14,927 nt of DNA, from positions 1-14,927 of the forward strand of contig NZ_CAMLJQ010000066.1 of the NCBI RefSeq assembly GCF_946480305.1, in the 5' to 3' direction. Made by a program: the position numbers and the translations under genes. The notes under the pieces are model-generated. The model was given only the letters and a program-made list of their open reading frames with translations, did not search any database and was not told the DNA's origin. Of the stretch, positions 1 through 7,602 are shown piece after piece; the first letter of the stretch is position 1, and every line of letters starts with the position of its first letter. This DNA is from an uncultured Caldimonas sp. GTDB lineage: Bacteria; Pseudomonadota; Gammaproteobacteria; Burkholderiales; Burkholderiaceae.

Positions 1-2
1 AG

Positions 3-653
3 ACCGTCTACATGGTGATGAACTACCTGCAGGGCGACACCCTGCAGGATTTCATTGTCACCGCGCGCGAACTCAAGCGCGACAAGGTCTTTCGCGAGTC
101 GACCATCCGCTCGCTGTTCGACGAGATCCTGCGCGGCCTGCGCATCGTGCACCAGCACAAGATGCTGCACCTGGACATCAAGCCGGCCAACATCTTCATC
201 ACCAACGACAACAAGGCGGTGCTGCTCGATTTCGGTGCGGCACGTGAAGTGCTGAGCAAGGAAGGCAACTTCATCCGCCCCATGTACACGCCCGGTTTCG
301 CTGCGCCCGAGATGTACCGCCGAGACGGCACGCTCGGGCCGTGGACCGACATCTATGCGATCGGTGCCTGCATCTACGCCTGCATGCAGGGCTATCCGCC
401 CAACGACGCCCCCCAGCGGCTGGAAAAAGACCGGTTGACGCTTTCGCTCTCGCGCCTTCGCAACATCTATTCCGACAACCTCATCGAAGTCACGGAATGG
501 TGCATGGCGCTCGACCCCTTGTCGCGGCCGCAAAGCGTGTTCGCGCTGCAGAAGGAGTTGGCTCGCGAGACGGAGCGTCGGTACACCAAGCTCAGCTTCA
601 GCGAGCGTCTCAAGCTGCAGCTTGAGAACCTCAAGGGCGGCAAGCAAGCGTAA
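3..653 (+). CDS. Hanks-type serine/threonine protein kinase, 3' part (5' end outside window)
   Basis: This is the C-terminal part of a eukaryotic-like Ser/Thr kinase; the reading frame is open to the window edge, so the Gly-rich loop and VAIK lysine lie upstream. Visible landmarks in order are a hinge-like YMVMNYL (nt 9-29), the catalytic loop HLDIKPAN (168-191), the metal-binding DFG (228-236) and the APE motif (303-311), followed by the alpha-helical C-lobe. The first in-frame ATG (12) falls inside the kinase fold and is not the true start. The catalytic loop has HLD where many kinases have HRD, so it is a non-RD kinase; such kinases usually do not depend on activation-loop phosphorylation. 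The chain ends about 30 residues after the C-lobe with no membrane segment, so this end is cytoplasmic. A PP2C phosphatase starts 27 nt downstream, suggesting an opposing pair in one operon. The substrate is not evident. Confidence 0.93.
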   Translation, partial: TVYMVMNYLQGDTLQDFIVTARELKRDKVFRESTIRSLFDEILRGLRIVHQHKMLHLDIKPANIFITNDNKAVLLDFGAAREVLSKEGNFIRPMYTPGFAAPEMYRRDGTLGPWTDIYAIGACIYACMQGYPPNDAPQRLEKDRLTLSLSRLRNIYSDNLIEVTEWCMALDPLSRPQSVFALQKELARETERRYTKLSFSERLKLQLENLKGGKQA

Positions 654-668
654 GTGCAAGATGCACTT

Positions 669-673
669 AGGAG
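669..673 (+). promoter_or_regulatory. Ribosome binding site fixing the phosphatase start
   Basis: AGGAG lies 7 nt before the ATG at 681. The frame is open back to a GTG at 654 that touches the kinase stop codon, but that GTG has no comparable site, so 681 is preferred. Confidence 0.75.
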
Positions 674-680
674 CAACTCG

Positions 681-1592
681 ATGAGGTTCTCGGTCTACCA
701 GGTCAGCCGCAAGGGCGGTCGCGAGAAGAACGAAGACCGCATGGGGTATTGCTACACCCGGGATTCCGGCCTGTTTGCGCTGGCCGACGGCATGGGTGGG
801 CACCCGGAAGGCGAAGTGGCTTCACAGGTGGCCTTGCAGACGATGGCGGCGTTGTTCCAGCGCGATGCCAAGCCGATGCTGAAGGATCCGGTGCGCTTCC
901 TGCACGACGCGATCATCGCCGGGCACCATCAGCTGCTTCGCTACGCCACCGAAAAAGCGCTGATCGACACGCCGCGCACGACCGTCGTGGCCTGCGTGAT
1001 GCAGAACGGCGCCGCCTACTGGGCGCATTGCGGCGACTCGCGCCTGTACCTGGTGCGCGGCGACAAGCTGATCGCCCGCACCCGGGACCATTCCTACTCC
1101 GAACTGCAGGAAACCCTCAACGGCGTGGTGCCGCTCGGCGAGAAGTTCAACCGCAACGTGCTGTTCACCTGCCTGGGCAGCCCGGGCAAGCCGGTGGTCG
1201 ACACCGTGGGGCCGATGCTGATGCAGTCGGGTGACCGCGTCATGCTCTGCTCAGACGGGCTCTGGAGCAGCGTGCCGGACAACGTGATCACCGAGCAACT
1301 GGCCACGCGCGCCATCTCCGACGCGGTGCCGGAACTGGTTGAGCAGGCCCTGCGACGCGCCGGCAGCAAGAGCGACAACGTCACGGTGCTGGCGGTCGAG
1401 TGGGAATCGTCGGAAGACTACGACTCGACCAAGGCCATTTCCACGCAGACGCTGGGCGAGGAGGTGTTTGCTTCCACGATCCAGGCCAGCGTGCTGGGCC
1501 AGGAGCCGGACGATCTCGACGAAGCCGAGATCGAGCGCTCGATCCGCGAGATCAACGAGGCGATCAAACGCTCTTCCCAGAAGAAGCCGTAG
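681..1592 (+). CDS. PP2C-family (PPM) serine/threonine protein phosphatase
   Basis: A 303-residue, metal-dependent protein phosphatase that would remove phosphate from Ser/Thr residues, probably those modified by the kinase encoded just upstream. PP2C motifs appear in order: NEDR (17-20), ALADGMGG (33-40, metal-binding Asp36), HCGDSRLYL (116-124), TRDHS (134-138), LCSDGLW (189-195, metal-binding Asp192) and SDNVTVL (231-237, Asp232). The catalytic core ends near residue 240. A tail of about 60 residues follows, rich in Glu, Asp and Ser/Thr, with a short predicted amphipathic helix and no membrane segment, so the enzyme should be cytoplasmic. The start at 681 was chosen for its AGGAG site; a GTG at 654 is the alternative. 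The gene lies 27 nt after the kinase, so the two are probably co-transcribed. Confidence 0.95.
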   Translation: MRFSVYQVSRKGGREKNEDRMGYCYTRDSGLFALADGMGGHPEGEVASQVALQTMAALFQRDAKPMLKDPVRFLHDAIIAGHHQLLRYATEKALIDTPRTTVVACVMQNGAAYWAHCGDSRLYLVRGDKLIARTRDHSYSELQETLNGVVPLGEKFNRNVLFTCLGSPGKPVVDTVGPMLMQSGDRVMLCSDGLWSSVPDNVITEQLATRAISDAVPELVEQALRRAGSKSDNVTVLAVEWESSEDYDSTKAISTQTLGEEVFASTIQASVLGQEPDDLDEAEIERSIREINEAIKRSSQKKP

Positions 1593-1613
1593 CATTCGAT
1601 ACATGCTTCACAT

Positions 1614-1638
1614 GCGGGGCGCCGTCATGGCGCCCCGC
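1614..1638 (+). terminator. Perfect GC-rich hairpin between phosphatase and rph
   Basis: Arms GCGGGGCGCC (1614-1623) and GGCGCCCCGC (1629-1638) are exact reverse complements around a 5-nt loop. The stem sits 21 nt after the phosphatase stop and 23 nt before rph. No T-run follows, so it is not a textbook intrinsic terminator. It may attenuate transcription or protect the upstream mRNA 3' end. The structure is certain; the role is inferred. Confidence 0.55.
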
Positions 1639-1661
1639 GTCCATTCCACCCGGGGATCCCG

Positions 1662-2390
1662 ATGACGACCTACACCCGCAGCCAGGGCCGCGCGCCCGAT
1701 GCCTTGCGCCCTGTGCGCATCACGCGCCACTACACCAAGCACGCCGAAGGCTCGGTGCTGATCGAGTTCGGTGACACGCGCGTGCTGTGCACTGCGTCCG
1801 TCGAAGAGCGCGTGCCACCGCACAAGAAGGGCAGCGGCGAGGGCTGGGTCACGGCCGAATACGGCATGCTGCCGCGCTCCACGCACACGCGCAGCGATCG
1901 CGAGGCGGCGCGCGGCAAGCAAAGCGGCCGCACGCAGGAGATCCAGCGGTTGATCGGCCGTTCGATGCGCACGGTGTTCGACCTTGCCGCGCTGGGCGAG
2001 CGCACGATCCATCTCGATTGCGACGTGATCCAGGCCGACGGCGGCACGCGCACGGCCGCGATCACCGGCGCCTACGTGGCCGCCTTCGATGCCGTGACCA
2101 AGCTGCTCGACCTCGGGCTCGTCGAACGCACGCCGATCAAGGACGCCGTCGCAGCCATCTCCGTCGGCATCGTTCAGGGCGTGCCATTGCTGGACCTGGA
2201 GTACACCGAGGATTCCGCTTGCGACACCGACATGAACGTGGTGATGACGGGCTCCGGCGGGTTCGTCGAGATCCAGGGCACGGCCGAGGGCGAAGCCTTC
2301 TCGCGCGCCGAGATGGATGCGCTGCTCGCACTGGCGGACAAGGGCATCCGCGAACTGGTGGCGGCGCAGAAGGCCGCCCTGGGAGCCTGA
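1662..2390 (+). CDS. rph: Ribonuclease PH
   Basis: RNase PH is a phosphorolytic 3'-5' exoribonuclease that trims the 3' ends of tRNA precursors and other RNAs in the cytoplasm, using phosphate and releasing nucleoside diphosphates. The 242-residue product is full length for the family (about 238-245). It carries the N-terminal [18 protein letters not shown] segment (26-43), the [12 protein letters not shown] helix (89-100) and the phosphate-binding signature [11 protein letters not shown] (127-137). ATG 1662 has a purine-rich GGGGA a few bases upstream and gives the expected N terminus. The next gene, rdgB, starts one base after the stop, so rph, rdgB and hemW form a tight housekeeping operon, an order I know from other betaproteobacteria. 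No truncation is visible. Confidence 0.97.
   Translation: MTTYTRSQGRAPDALRPVRITRHYTKHAEGSVLIEFGDTRVLCTASVEERVPPHKKGSGEGWVTAEYGMLPRSTHTRSDREAARGKQSGRTQEIQRLIGRSMRTVFDLAALGERTIHLDCDVIQADGGTRTAAITGAYVAAFDAVTKLLDLGLVERTPIKDAVAAISVGIVQGVPLLDLEYTEDSACDTDMNVVMTGSGGFVEIQGTAEGEAFSRAEMDALLALADKGIRELVAAQKAALGA
2381..2385 (+). promoter_or_regulatory. Ribosome binding site for rdgB, inside the end of rph
   Basis: GGGAG lies within the last codons of rph, 6 nt before GTG 2392. It supports a GTG start that gives the family N terminus MRLVLASNN, although the frame is open further upstream to an ATG at 2317 inside rph. Confidence 0.7.
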
Positions 2391-2391
2391 C

Positions 2392-2997
2392 GTGCGGCTC
2401 GTGCTTGCTTCCAACAACGCGAAGAAGCTGGTCGAACTGCAGGCACTGTTCATGCCGCTGGGCATCGAGCTCGTGACGCAAGGCGCGCTGGGCATCGGCG
2501 AGGCCGAGGAGCCGCATGGCACCTTCGTCGAGAACGCGCTGGCGAAAGCCCGGCACGCCGCAGCGGCGAGCGGCTGCGCGGCCATCGCCGACGACTCGGG
2601 GCTCTGCGTGGACGCGCTCGGCGGCTCGCCGGGGGTGCTTTCGGCCCGCTACGCGACGCTGTTCGGCGGCGCCAAGGACGACGCCGAGAACAACCGCATG
2701 CTGTTGCAGCAGCTGCAAGGTCACGCCGACCGCCGCGCCCGCTTCGTCAGCGTGCTCGTCGCACTGCGTTCGGCGGACGACCCGGAGCCGCTGGTGGCGA
2801 TGGGCCGCTGGCATGGCGAAGTGCTCGCTGAATCGCGCGGCGAGGGCGGCTTCGGGTACGACCCGCTGATGTTCATCCCCGCGCTCGGCAAGACGGTGGC
2901 GCAGCTCGGGGCGGAAGAGAAAAACCGGCACAGCCACCGCGCGCAGGCGGCACGCCAGATGCTGGCGTTGATGCAAGAGGTCTGGCAGCTTGGCTGA
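2392..2997 (+). CDS. rdgB: Non-canonical purine NTP pyrophosphatase (RdgB/HAM1 family)
   Basis: This enzyme hydrolyses dITP, ITP and XTP to monophosphates and pyrophosphate, keeping deaminated purines out of DNA and RNA. The 201-residue product has the usual length and motifs: the substrate-binding LASNNAKK at the N terminus (5-12), TFVENALAKA (44-53), the DDSGLCVDAL segment with the DSG signature (67-76), GGFGYDPLM (152-160) and EEKNRHSHRAQA (175-186). The GTG start at 2392 is preferred because it opens directly on the conserved first strand and has GGGAG 6 nt upstream. It begins one base after the rph stop and its end overlaps the hemW start, which points to translational coupling in one operon. 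Confidence 0.96.
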   Translation: MRLVLASNNAKKLVELQALFMPLGIELVTQGALGIGEAEEPHGTFVENALAKARHAAAASGCAAIADDSGLCVDALGGSPGVLSARYATLFGGAKDDAENNRMLLQQLQGHADRRARFVSVLVALRSADDPEPLVAMGRWHGEVLAESRGEGGFGYDPLMFIPALGKTVAQLGAEEKNRHSHRAQAARQMLALMQEVWQLG

Positions 2998-4192
2998 TGC
3001 GATGTCCGCCCACGAACGCTACCTGCGTCCCGGCACGCTGCAACTCGGCGCCTTGCCGCCGCTGTCGCTCTACGTGCATCTGCCGTGGTGCCTGAAGAAG
3101 TGCCCGTACTGCGACTTCAACTCGCACGAATGGCGAGACGGCGGCGCCCCCCCGGAAGCGCGCTACCTCGAGGCACTGCGCGCAGACCTGGAGGCCTCGC
3201 TCCCGCTGGTCTGGGGGCGCCGCATCCATTCCATCTTCATCGGTGGGGGCACCCCCAGCCTGTTTTCGCCCGAGGCCATCGACCGGCTGCTGGCCGATGT
3301 GCGCGCACGCCTGCCGCTCGAACCCGGTTGCGAGGTCACGCTGGAGGCCAACCCCGGCACTTTCGAGCGCGACCGGTTCCGCGGCTTTCGTGAGGCGGGC
3401 GTCACGCGGCTGTCGATCGGCGTGCAGAGTTTCAACGACGACAAGCTGAAAGCACTGGGCCGCGTGCATGACAGCCGGCAGGCGCTGGCTGCCATCGAAG
3501 AGGCGGCGCATTGCTTCGACACCTTCAACCTCGACCTGATGTACGCGCTGCCGGGCCAGTCGCTCGCGCAGTGCGAGGCCGATCTGCGTCAGGCGCTCGC
3601 CTTCTCGCCGCCGCACCTGTCGGTCTATCACCTGACGCTCGAGCCGAACACGTATTTCGCCAAGTTCCCGCCGGTGGTGCCTGACGACGACACCGCCTCG
3701 GACATGCTCGACCTCATCACCGAAACCACGGCCGCCGCCGGGCTCGAGCGCTACGAGGTGTCGGCCTATGCCCGTGCCGGACACGCGTGCGAGCACAACC
3801 TCAACTACTGGCGGTTCGGCGACTACCTCGGCATCGGCGCCGGAGCGCACGGCAAGCTCAGCTTTCCGCACAGGGTGCTGCGGCAGGTACGCTTTCGAGA
3901 GCCGGCTCGCTACATGGAGTCGGCCCTGGCCGGGCGGCCGGTGGCGCAGGAAGACGAAGTCGCGCGCGACGACCTCCCTTTCGAGTTCATGTTGAATGCG
4001 TTGCGGCTGAAAGAAGGCTTCGAGCTGGCGCGTTTCACGGAGCGCACAGGGTTGCCGCTTTCCGCGATCGAGGCCGGGCTCGAGGCGGCAGAAAGCCGCG
4101 GCTTCATCGTGCGGGATTGGCAGCGTGTGCGACCCACGGCGCGTGGCTTCGACTTTCTCAGCGACCTGCAGGCGCTGTTCCTGCGTGAATAG
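2990..4192 (+). CDS. hemW: HemW, radical-SAM heme chaperone family (HemN-like)
   Basis: HemW proteins are radical-SAM family members related to coproporphyrinogen III dehydrogenase HemN but act as heme-binding chaperones. The iron-sulphur motif is C34-x3-C38-x2-C41 followed by Asp-Phe; the Phe replaces the fourth Cys of true HemN, which favours HemW. The SAM-binding GGGTPS is at 85-90 and the HemN C-terminal domain is complete, ending at residue 400. Many database entries still call this family oxygen-independent coproporphyrinogen oxidase. The start is uncertain: TTG 2990 has AAGAGG 9 nt upstream and overlaps rdgB by 8 nt, while ATG 3002 would give a protein 4 residues shorter but lacks a clear site. 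I chose the TTG. It is the last gene of the rph-rdgB-hemW run and a hairpin follows. Confidence 0.94.
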   Translation: MADAMSAHERYLRPGTLQLGALPPLSLYVHLPWCLKKCPYCDFNSHEWRDGGAPPEARYLEALRADLEASLPLVWGRRIHSIFIGGGTPSLFSPEAIDRLLADVRARLPLEPGCEVTLEANPGTFERDRFRGFREAGVTRLSIGVQSFNDDKLKALGRVHDSRQALAAIEEAAHCFDTFNLDLMYALPGQSLAQCEADLRQALAFSPPHLSVYHLTLEPNTYFAKFPPVVPDDDTASDMLDLITETTAAAGLERYEVSAYARAGHACEHNLNYWRFGDYLGIGAGAHGKLSFPHRVLRQVRFREPARYMESALAGRPVAQEDEVARDDLPFEFMLNALRLKEGFELARFTERTGLPLSAIEAGLEAAESRGFIVRDWQRVRPTARGFDFLSDLQALFLRE

Positions 4193-4231
4193 TTGGCATT
4201 TCGCACCCCTGTCGGGGATGACAGCTGCGTC

Positions 4232-4250
4232 AAACCCCTAGAGGGGTTTT
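4232..4250 (+). terminator. Probable intrinsic terminator after hemW
   Basis: AAACCCC (4232-4238) pairs with GGGGTTT (4243-4249) around a 4-nt loop, and one more T follows. The Ts are mostly in the stem, so it is short but reads the same in both directions. It lies 39 nt after the hemW stop and separates the housekeeping genes from the receiver-domain gene. Confidence 0.6.
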
Positions 4251-4311
4251 CACGCCCTCCACGGCGTGGCACGATCAAACGACCACTGACGTCGAACAGG
4301 AGCTTTCTTCC

Positions 4312-4731
4312 GTGTCTGCCGGTACCCATTCCACGTCGGTCCTTCCGCCCGCTGCGGCGGCGCAACAAGAGAGCTTGCGCGTGCTGGTGGCGGAAGACGA
4401 CCGGGTGCAGCAGATCCTGCTGAGCACGCACCTCGAGGCCTGTGGCTGCATGGTCGACATTGCCGAGGACGGTGCCGACGCATTGGAGATGTGGCTGCAG
4501 CACCGGCACCGGCTGGTCATCACCGACTGCCGCATGCCGCGCATGGACGGCTACGAATTCGCGCGTGCGTTGCGTGCCGCGCCCGAGGGCGACCAGGTGC
4601 ACCTGGTCGGCACAAGTGCCGACACCGACGACGCGCCGCTGGCACTGGCTGCCGGCATGCAACGGCTGTTGCAGAAGCCCGTGTCCGGCGCCGAGATTGC
4701 GGCGCTGTGCCGGGCCGTGCGCAACGGTTGA
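4312..4731 (+). CDS. Stand-alone response-regulator receiver (CheY-like) protein
   Basis: A 139-residue protein made almost entirely of one phospho-acceptor receiver domain, with no output domain. The acidic pocket is Glu28-Asp29-Asp30, the predicted phosphorylated Asp is Asp72 in VITDCRMPRMDGYE, the switch residues are Thr101/Ser102, and the conserved Lys is Lys122 in QKPV. The first 20 residues are an Ala/Ser/Pro-rich extension that CheY lacks. The TDCRMPRMDG signature is commoner in receivers of hybrid kinases and phosphorelays than in motor-binding CheY, so I do not call it cheY. GTG 4312 has AGGAG 9 nt upstream. The gene is convergent with cheB, with 13 nt between the stop codons. The location suggests a signalling role near chemotaxis, but the partner kinase is not in the window. 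Confidence 0.88.
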   Translation: MSAGTHSTSVLPPAAAAQQESLRVLVAEDDRVQQILLSTHLEACGCMVDIAEDGADALEMWLQHRHRLVITDCRMPRMDGYEFARALRAAPEGDQVHLVGTSADTDDAPLALAAGMQRLLQKPVSGAEIAALCRAVRNG

Positions 4732-4744
4732 AGTTGCACTGGGG

Positions 4745-5830
4745 CTACACCCGGTTCAGGCTCAGGCCCGCGGTGCTGCGCAACCGCTCGATCAGCTGCG
4801 GCGCGATCTGCGTCAGCGGCAGCACCTCATGTGCGGCGCCTGCCTGGATCGCCTCGCGCGGCATGCCGAACACGACACAGCTCGCCTCGTCCTGCACGTA
4901 GTTGTACGAGCCAGCGTCGCGCATCTCCTTCATCGCCTTCGCACCGTCGGCGCCCATGCCGGTCAGCATGATGCCGATCGCGTTCGGCCCCACCACCCGG
5001 GCTGCCGACTTGAACAGCACTTCCACCGACGGGCGGTGGCGGTTGACGGGCTCGGTGTCCTGTACCCGGGCCACGTAGTTGGCGCCGCTGCGCTCGATGC
5101 TCAGGTGTCGCCCGCCGGGCGCGATGTAGGCGTGGCCCGGCAGCACCCGTTCGCCGTCTTCGGCTTCCTTCACCGCGATGCGGCACAACCCGTTGAGCCG
5201 GGTGGCGTAGCTGCGCGTGAAGCCTGGCGGCATGTGCTGCGTGATCACGACGGCAGGCGAATCGGGCGGCAGGTTGGTGAGCACCTCGCGCGTGGCTTCG
5301 GTGCCGCCGGTCGACGCACCGATGAACACGATCTTCTCTGTCGACAACCGCCCGATGTTCGCGGGAACGGGGGGGGCAGCCACGGCGTCGCCCGGCGCGG
5401 CGGGCGGCGGCGTCGCCAGCTTGCGCACCTGCGCCTTGGCGGCGATGCGGATCTTCTCGGTGATCTCCTGTGCCAGCTGCTGCAGGCCGTTCGAGATCCC
5501 GATCTTGGGCTTGGCGACGAAGTCGATCGCACCGAGCTCGAGCGCCCTCAAGGTCACGTCGGCCCCGCGCTCGGTCAGCGTCGAGACCATCACCACCGGC
5601 ATGGGCCGCAGACGCATCAGCTTCGACAGGAAGTCGATGCCGTCCATGCGGGGCATCTCGACGTCGAGCGTGATCACGTCGGGATCCAGGTTGCGGATCA
5701 TCTCGCGCGCAACGTAGGGGTCGCTGGCCGCGCCTACGCATTGCATGTCGGCCTGCCGGTTGATGATCTCCGTCAACAGGCTGCGCACGAGGGCCGAATC
5801 GTCGACCACCACGACTCGTATCTTGGACAT
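4745..5830 (-). CDS. cheB: Chemotaxis protein-glutamate methylesterase/glutamine deamidase CheB
   Basis: CheB removes methyl groups from receptor glutamates and can deamidate receptor glutamines; phosphorylation by CheA activates it. The 361-residue protein has an N-terminal receiver domain (1-115) with Asp10, Asp11, phospho-acceptor Asp56 in [11 protein letters not shown], and Lys107. A Pro/Ala-rich linker (about 138-158) leads to the esterase domain, whose catalytic triad is visible as Ser173 (GASTGG), His199 (TQHMPPG) and Asp295 (GMGADG). The start ATG at 5830 has AAGAGGA 6-7 nt upstream. It is the last gene of the cheR-cheD-cheB run, 22 nt after cheD, and ends tail-to-tail against a receiver-domain gene. 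I see no terminator in the 13-nt gap, so the two transcripts probably overlap. Confidence 0.97.
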   Translation of the reverse strand: MSKIRVVVVDDSALVRSLLTEIINRQADMQCVGAASDPYVAREMIRNLDPDVITLDVEMPRMDGIDFLSKLMRLRPMPVVMVSTLTERGADVTLRALELGAIDFVAKPKIGISNGLQQLAQEITEKIRIAAKAQVRKLATPPPAAPGDAVAAPPVPANIGRLSTEKIVFIGASTGGTEATREVLTNLPPDSPAVVITQHMPPGFTRSYATRLNGLCRIAVKEAEDGERVLPGHAYIAPGGRHLSIERSGANYVARVQDTEPVNRHRPSVEVLFKSAARVVGPNAIGIMLTGMGADGAKAMKEMRDAGSYNYVQDEASCVVFGMPREAIQAGAAHEVLPLTQIAPQLIERLRSTAGLSLNRV

Positions 5831-5852
5831 CTCGAATTCCTCTTGCGCCCAA

Positions 5853-6527
5853 TCAGAACAGGTCGATGGAGCCGGCGCCGCTGGACGGGGGCACGATGCG
5901 CTGGCTGGCGACCTTGTCCTGCGCGAGCAGGGCCTCGGGGTTGGTGGCCGCGAGGCGCTTCACCATCGCCTTGCCGCTGGCCGGAAAGAAGCACACCTTG
6001 CGCGGGTAGACGTCGAGCACGTCCTTCGACACGATGGGGATGTGCTCCGTCTTCAGGTAGTTGATCACGAAGTCGGTGTTGCGCTGGCCGACGTTCAGGC
6101 TGTTCATGCCGCTGATCACCTGACCGCCGCCGAACACCTTGGCCTCGAGCGTGCTGCGCGTGGCGCCCTTCTTCATCAATTCGTTGATCAGCAGCTCCAT
6201 CGCGTACGAACCGTAGCGGCCGGAGTCCTGCGTGCCCGCGCCGTCGGGCAGCATGAAGTGGTTCATGCCACCCACACGTGCGTTGCGGTCCCACAGGCAG
6301 GCCGCGATGCAGGAGCCCAGTGTCGTCAGGATCACGAGGTCTTCGTCGTGCACGAAGTATTCGCCCGGCAGCACCTTGACCGCGTCGGTCTTGAAGTGCG
6401 CGTCGTAGAAGTAGAACGACGCTTCGCCCGGCTTGCGCTGACGCGCCTTCAGGCGCTCCAGGCGCGTTGTCGTGGCGCCTGCGGTGCCGCCGGATCCGTT
6501 GCTGCGGGTGGTTGCAGTGTCGAGCAT
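5853..6527 (-). CDS. cheD: Chemoreceptor glutamine deamidase CheD
   Basis: CheD converts specific receptor glutamines to glutamates so that they can be methylated. The 224-residue product carries the catalytic Cys73 in [10 protein letters not shown] and the catalytic His90 in GGMNHFMLP, followed by the conserved FGGG segment. It is longer than compact CheDs: about 35 Ser/Thr/Gly/Arg-rich N-terminal residues and a low-complexity C-terminal tail of about 25 residues flank the core. ATG 6527 is the only ATG before the catalytic core, but its ribosome binding site is weak, and a sigma-28-like sequence ends only 7 nt before it, so the transcript could be nearly leaderless if that site is used. It lies 55 nt after cheR and 22 nt before cheB, completing an adaptation-enzyme set. 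Confidence 0.95.
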   Translation of the reverse strand: MLDTATTRSNGSGGTAGATTTRLERLKARQRKPGEASFYFYDAHFKTDAVKVLPGEYFVHDEDLVILTTLGSCIAACLWDRNARVGGMNHFMLPDGAGTQDSGRYGSYAMELLINELMKKGATRSTLEAKVFGGGQVISGMNSLNVGQRNTDFVINYLKTEHIPIVSKDVLDVYPRKVCFFPASGKAMVKRLAATNPEALLAQDKVASQRIVPPSSGAGSIDLF

Positions 6528-6534
6528 GAGCGTC

Positions 6535-6563
6535 TTATCGTCTGTTGTGCCGGTTCACTTGAG
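6535..6563 (-). promoter_or_regulatory. Possible sigma-28-like promoter between cheR and cheD
   Basis: On the - strand, CTCAAG (6558-6563) is followed after 15 nt by GACGATAA (6535-6542), one mismatch from the sigma-28 -10 box GCCGATAA. It lies wholly inside the 55-nt cheR-cheD gap and would start transcription almost at the cheD ATG. It resembles the stronger sites at cheR and MCP C, but the position is awkward, so it may be chance. Confidence 0.35.
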
Positions 6564-6582
6564 CGAGGAGTCGCACACTGCA

Positions 6583-7461
6583 TCACAGACGGAGGTAGAC
6601 CGTCTTGCCGCGCAACTGGAACAGCTGGCGCGCGTCGGTGAAGTTCTCGGAGTGACCGACGAACAACATGCCGTGGGGTTTCATCACGCTGTGGATGCGC
6701 TCGAGCACGCGGCGCTGCGTCGGCGCATCGAAATAGATCATCACGTTGCGGCAGAAGACGATGTCGAAGGCATCGCCGAGCGACCAGCTCGCCGCCATCA
6801 GGTTGAAGCTGCGGAATTCGATCATTGCGGCCAGCTCCGGCTTCACGCGGATGTGGCCCGCATTGCGCCCCGTGCCGCGCAGGAAGTGGCGTTTCAGGTG
6901 CTCGGGCGTCAGGCCTCGCGACTCGGCGCTGTAGACGCCCCGGCTCGCGGTGCCGAGCACCTTGGTGTCGATGTCGCTGGCCAGGATGCGCACCGGCGCC
7001 CCGGCGCCCAGCGTATCGGCCACCGTCATCGCAATCGAGTACGGCTCCTCGCCGGTGGAGGCCGCGTTGCACCAGATGCGCAGCGGCCGCGACGTTCCGC
7101 GCTTGCGTAACTCGTCGGCCAGCAGACGGAAATGGTGTTCCTCGCGGAAGAACGCGGTGAGGTTGGTCGTGAGGCAGTTCACGAACTCCTGCCATTCCGC
7201 ATCGGCCTGCGCACCCTGGCCCTGTTCGAGCCAGTGCAGGTATTCGGCGAACGAGCGATGCCCGGTCTCGCGCAGGCGCCGTGACAGGCGGCTGTAGACC
7301 ATCGCCTGCTTGCCGGCATGCAGGCTGATGCCGGCGCGCTGGTAGATGAGCTGGCGCACGCGGTCGAAGTCGGCCTGGCCGAAGCTGAACTCGTGCATTG
7401 CACGGTCGGCCGAGGCGTCGGAGGGGACCGGGGGCAGGGCAGAGGACAGGACAGCACTCAT
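6583..7461 (-). CDS. cheR: Chemotaxis protein methyltransferase CheR
   Basis: CheR methylates receptor glutamates using S-adenosylmethionine. The 292-residue protein has the helical N-terminal domain (about 24-100), the TNLTAFFRE segment (99-107), the SAM-binding AASTGEEPYS (133-142), CRNVMIYF (237-244) and VGHSENF (268-274). Between strands 4 and 5 of the catalytic domain, the beta-subdomain contains RGTG...G..RV..EL (195-210). This resembles the enterobacterial CheR region that docks on the receptor C-terminal pentapeptide, and two receptors in this locus carry such a peptide. ATG 7461 lacks a clear ribosome binding site; Met22 is an alternative start at the domain boundary. A sigma-28-type promoter lies 63-90 nt upstream. 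cheD follows after 55 nt. Confidence 0.97.
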   Translation of the reverse strand: MSAVLSSALPPVPSDASADRAMHEFSFGQADFDRVRQLIYQRAGISLHAGKQAMVYSRLSRRLRETGHRSFAEYLHWLEQGQGAQADAEWQEFVNCLTTNLTAFFREEHHFRLLADELRKRGTSRPLRIWCNAASTGEEPYSIAMTVADTLGAGAPVRILASDIDTKVLGTASRGVYSAESRGLTPEHLKRHFLRGTGRNAGHIRVKPELAAMIEFRSFNLMAASWSLGDAFDIVFCRNVMIYFDAPTQRRVLERIHSVMKPHGMLFVGHSENFTDARQLFQLRGKTVYLRL

Positions 7462-7523
7462 GGGCGGATGCGGCTCGTGAGGGGGCGGGGGTCGGCGTTC
7501 TTCACGAACGCCTGCTCACGGTG

Positions 7524-7551
7524 TTATCGGCATCCGCACAGCCGGCTTGAG
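7524..7551 (-). promoter_or_regulatory. Sigma-28 (FliA) promoter for cheR-cheD-cheB
   Basis: On the - strand, CTCAAG (7546-7551) is followed after 14 nt by a perfect GCCGATAA (7524-7531). This fits the flagellar sigma-28 consensus TAAAGTTT-N11-GCCGATAA in spacing and in most -35 positions. Transcription would start near 7517, giving a leader of about 55 nt before cheR. It ties the adaptation genes to the late flagellar regulon. Confidence 0.75.
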
Positions 7552-7602
7552 TGCCCACCAGGGGGCTGGGCGGCAGGACGTGAGATATGTGCGGTGCGGG
7601 TC

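Noticed and set aside
4201..4218. Short CCCC/GGGG hairpin just after hemW
   Set aside because: Only four pairs and no T-run; the neighbouring 7-bp hairpin at 4232-4249 is the better terminator.
4312..4731. Calling the receiver protein CheY
   Set aside because: The signature and N-terminal extension differ from motor-binding CheY and it is on the opposite strand from the che genes; location alone is not enough.
4442..6064. Open frame of 540 codons on the + strand, opposite cheB and cheD
   Set aside because: It is antisense to two genes with intact catalytic motifs. Its translation is Arg/His/Ala-rich with no recognisable domain, the usual mirror effect of high-GC coding DNA.
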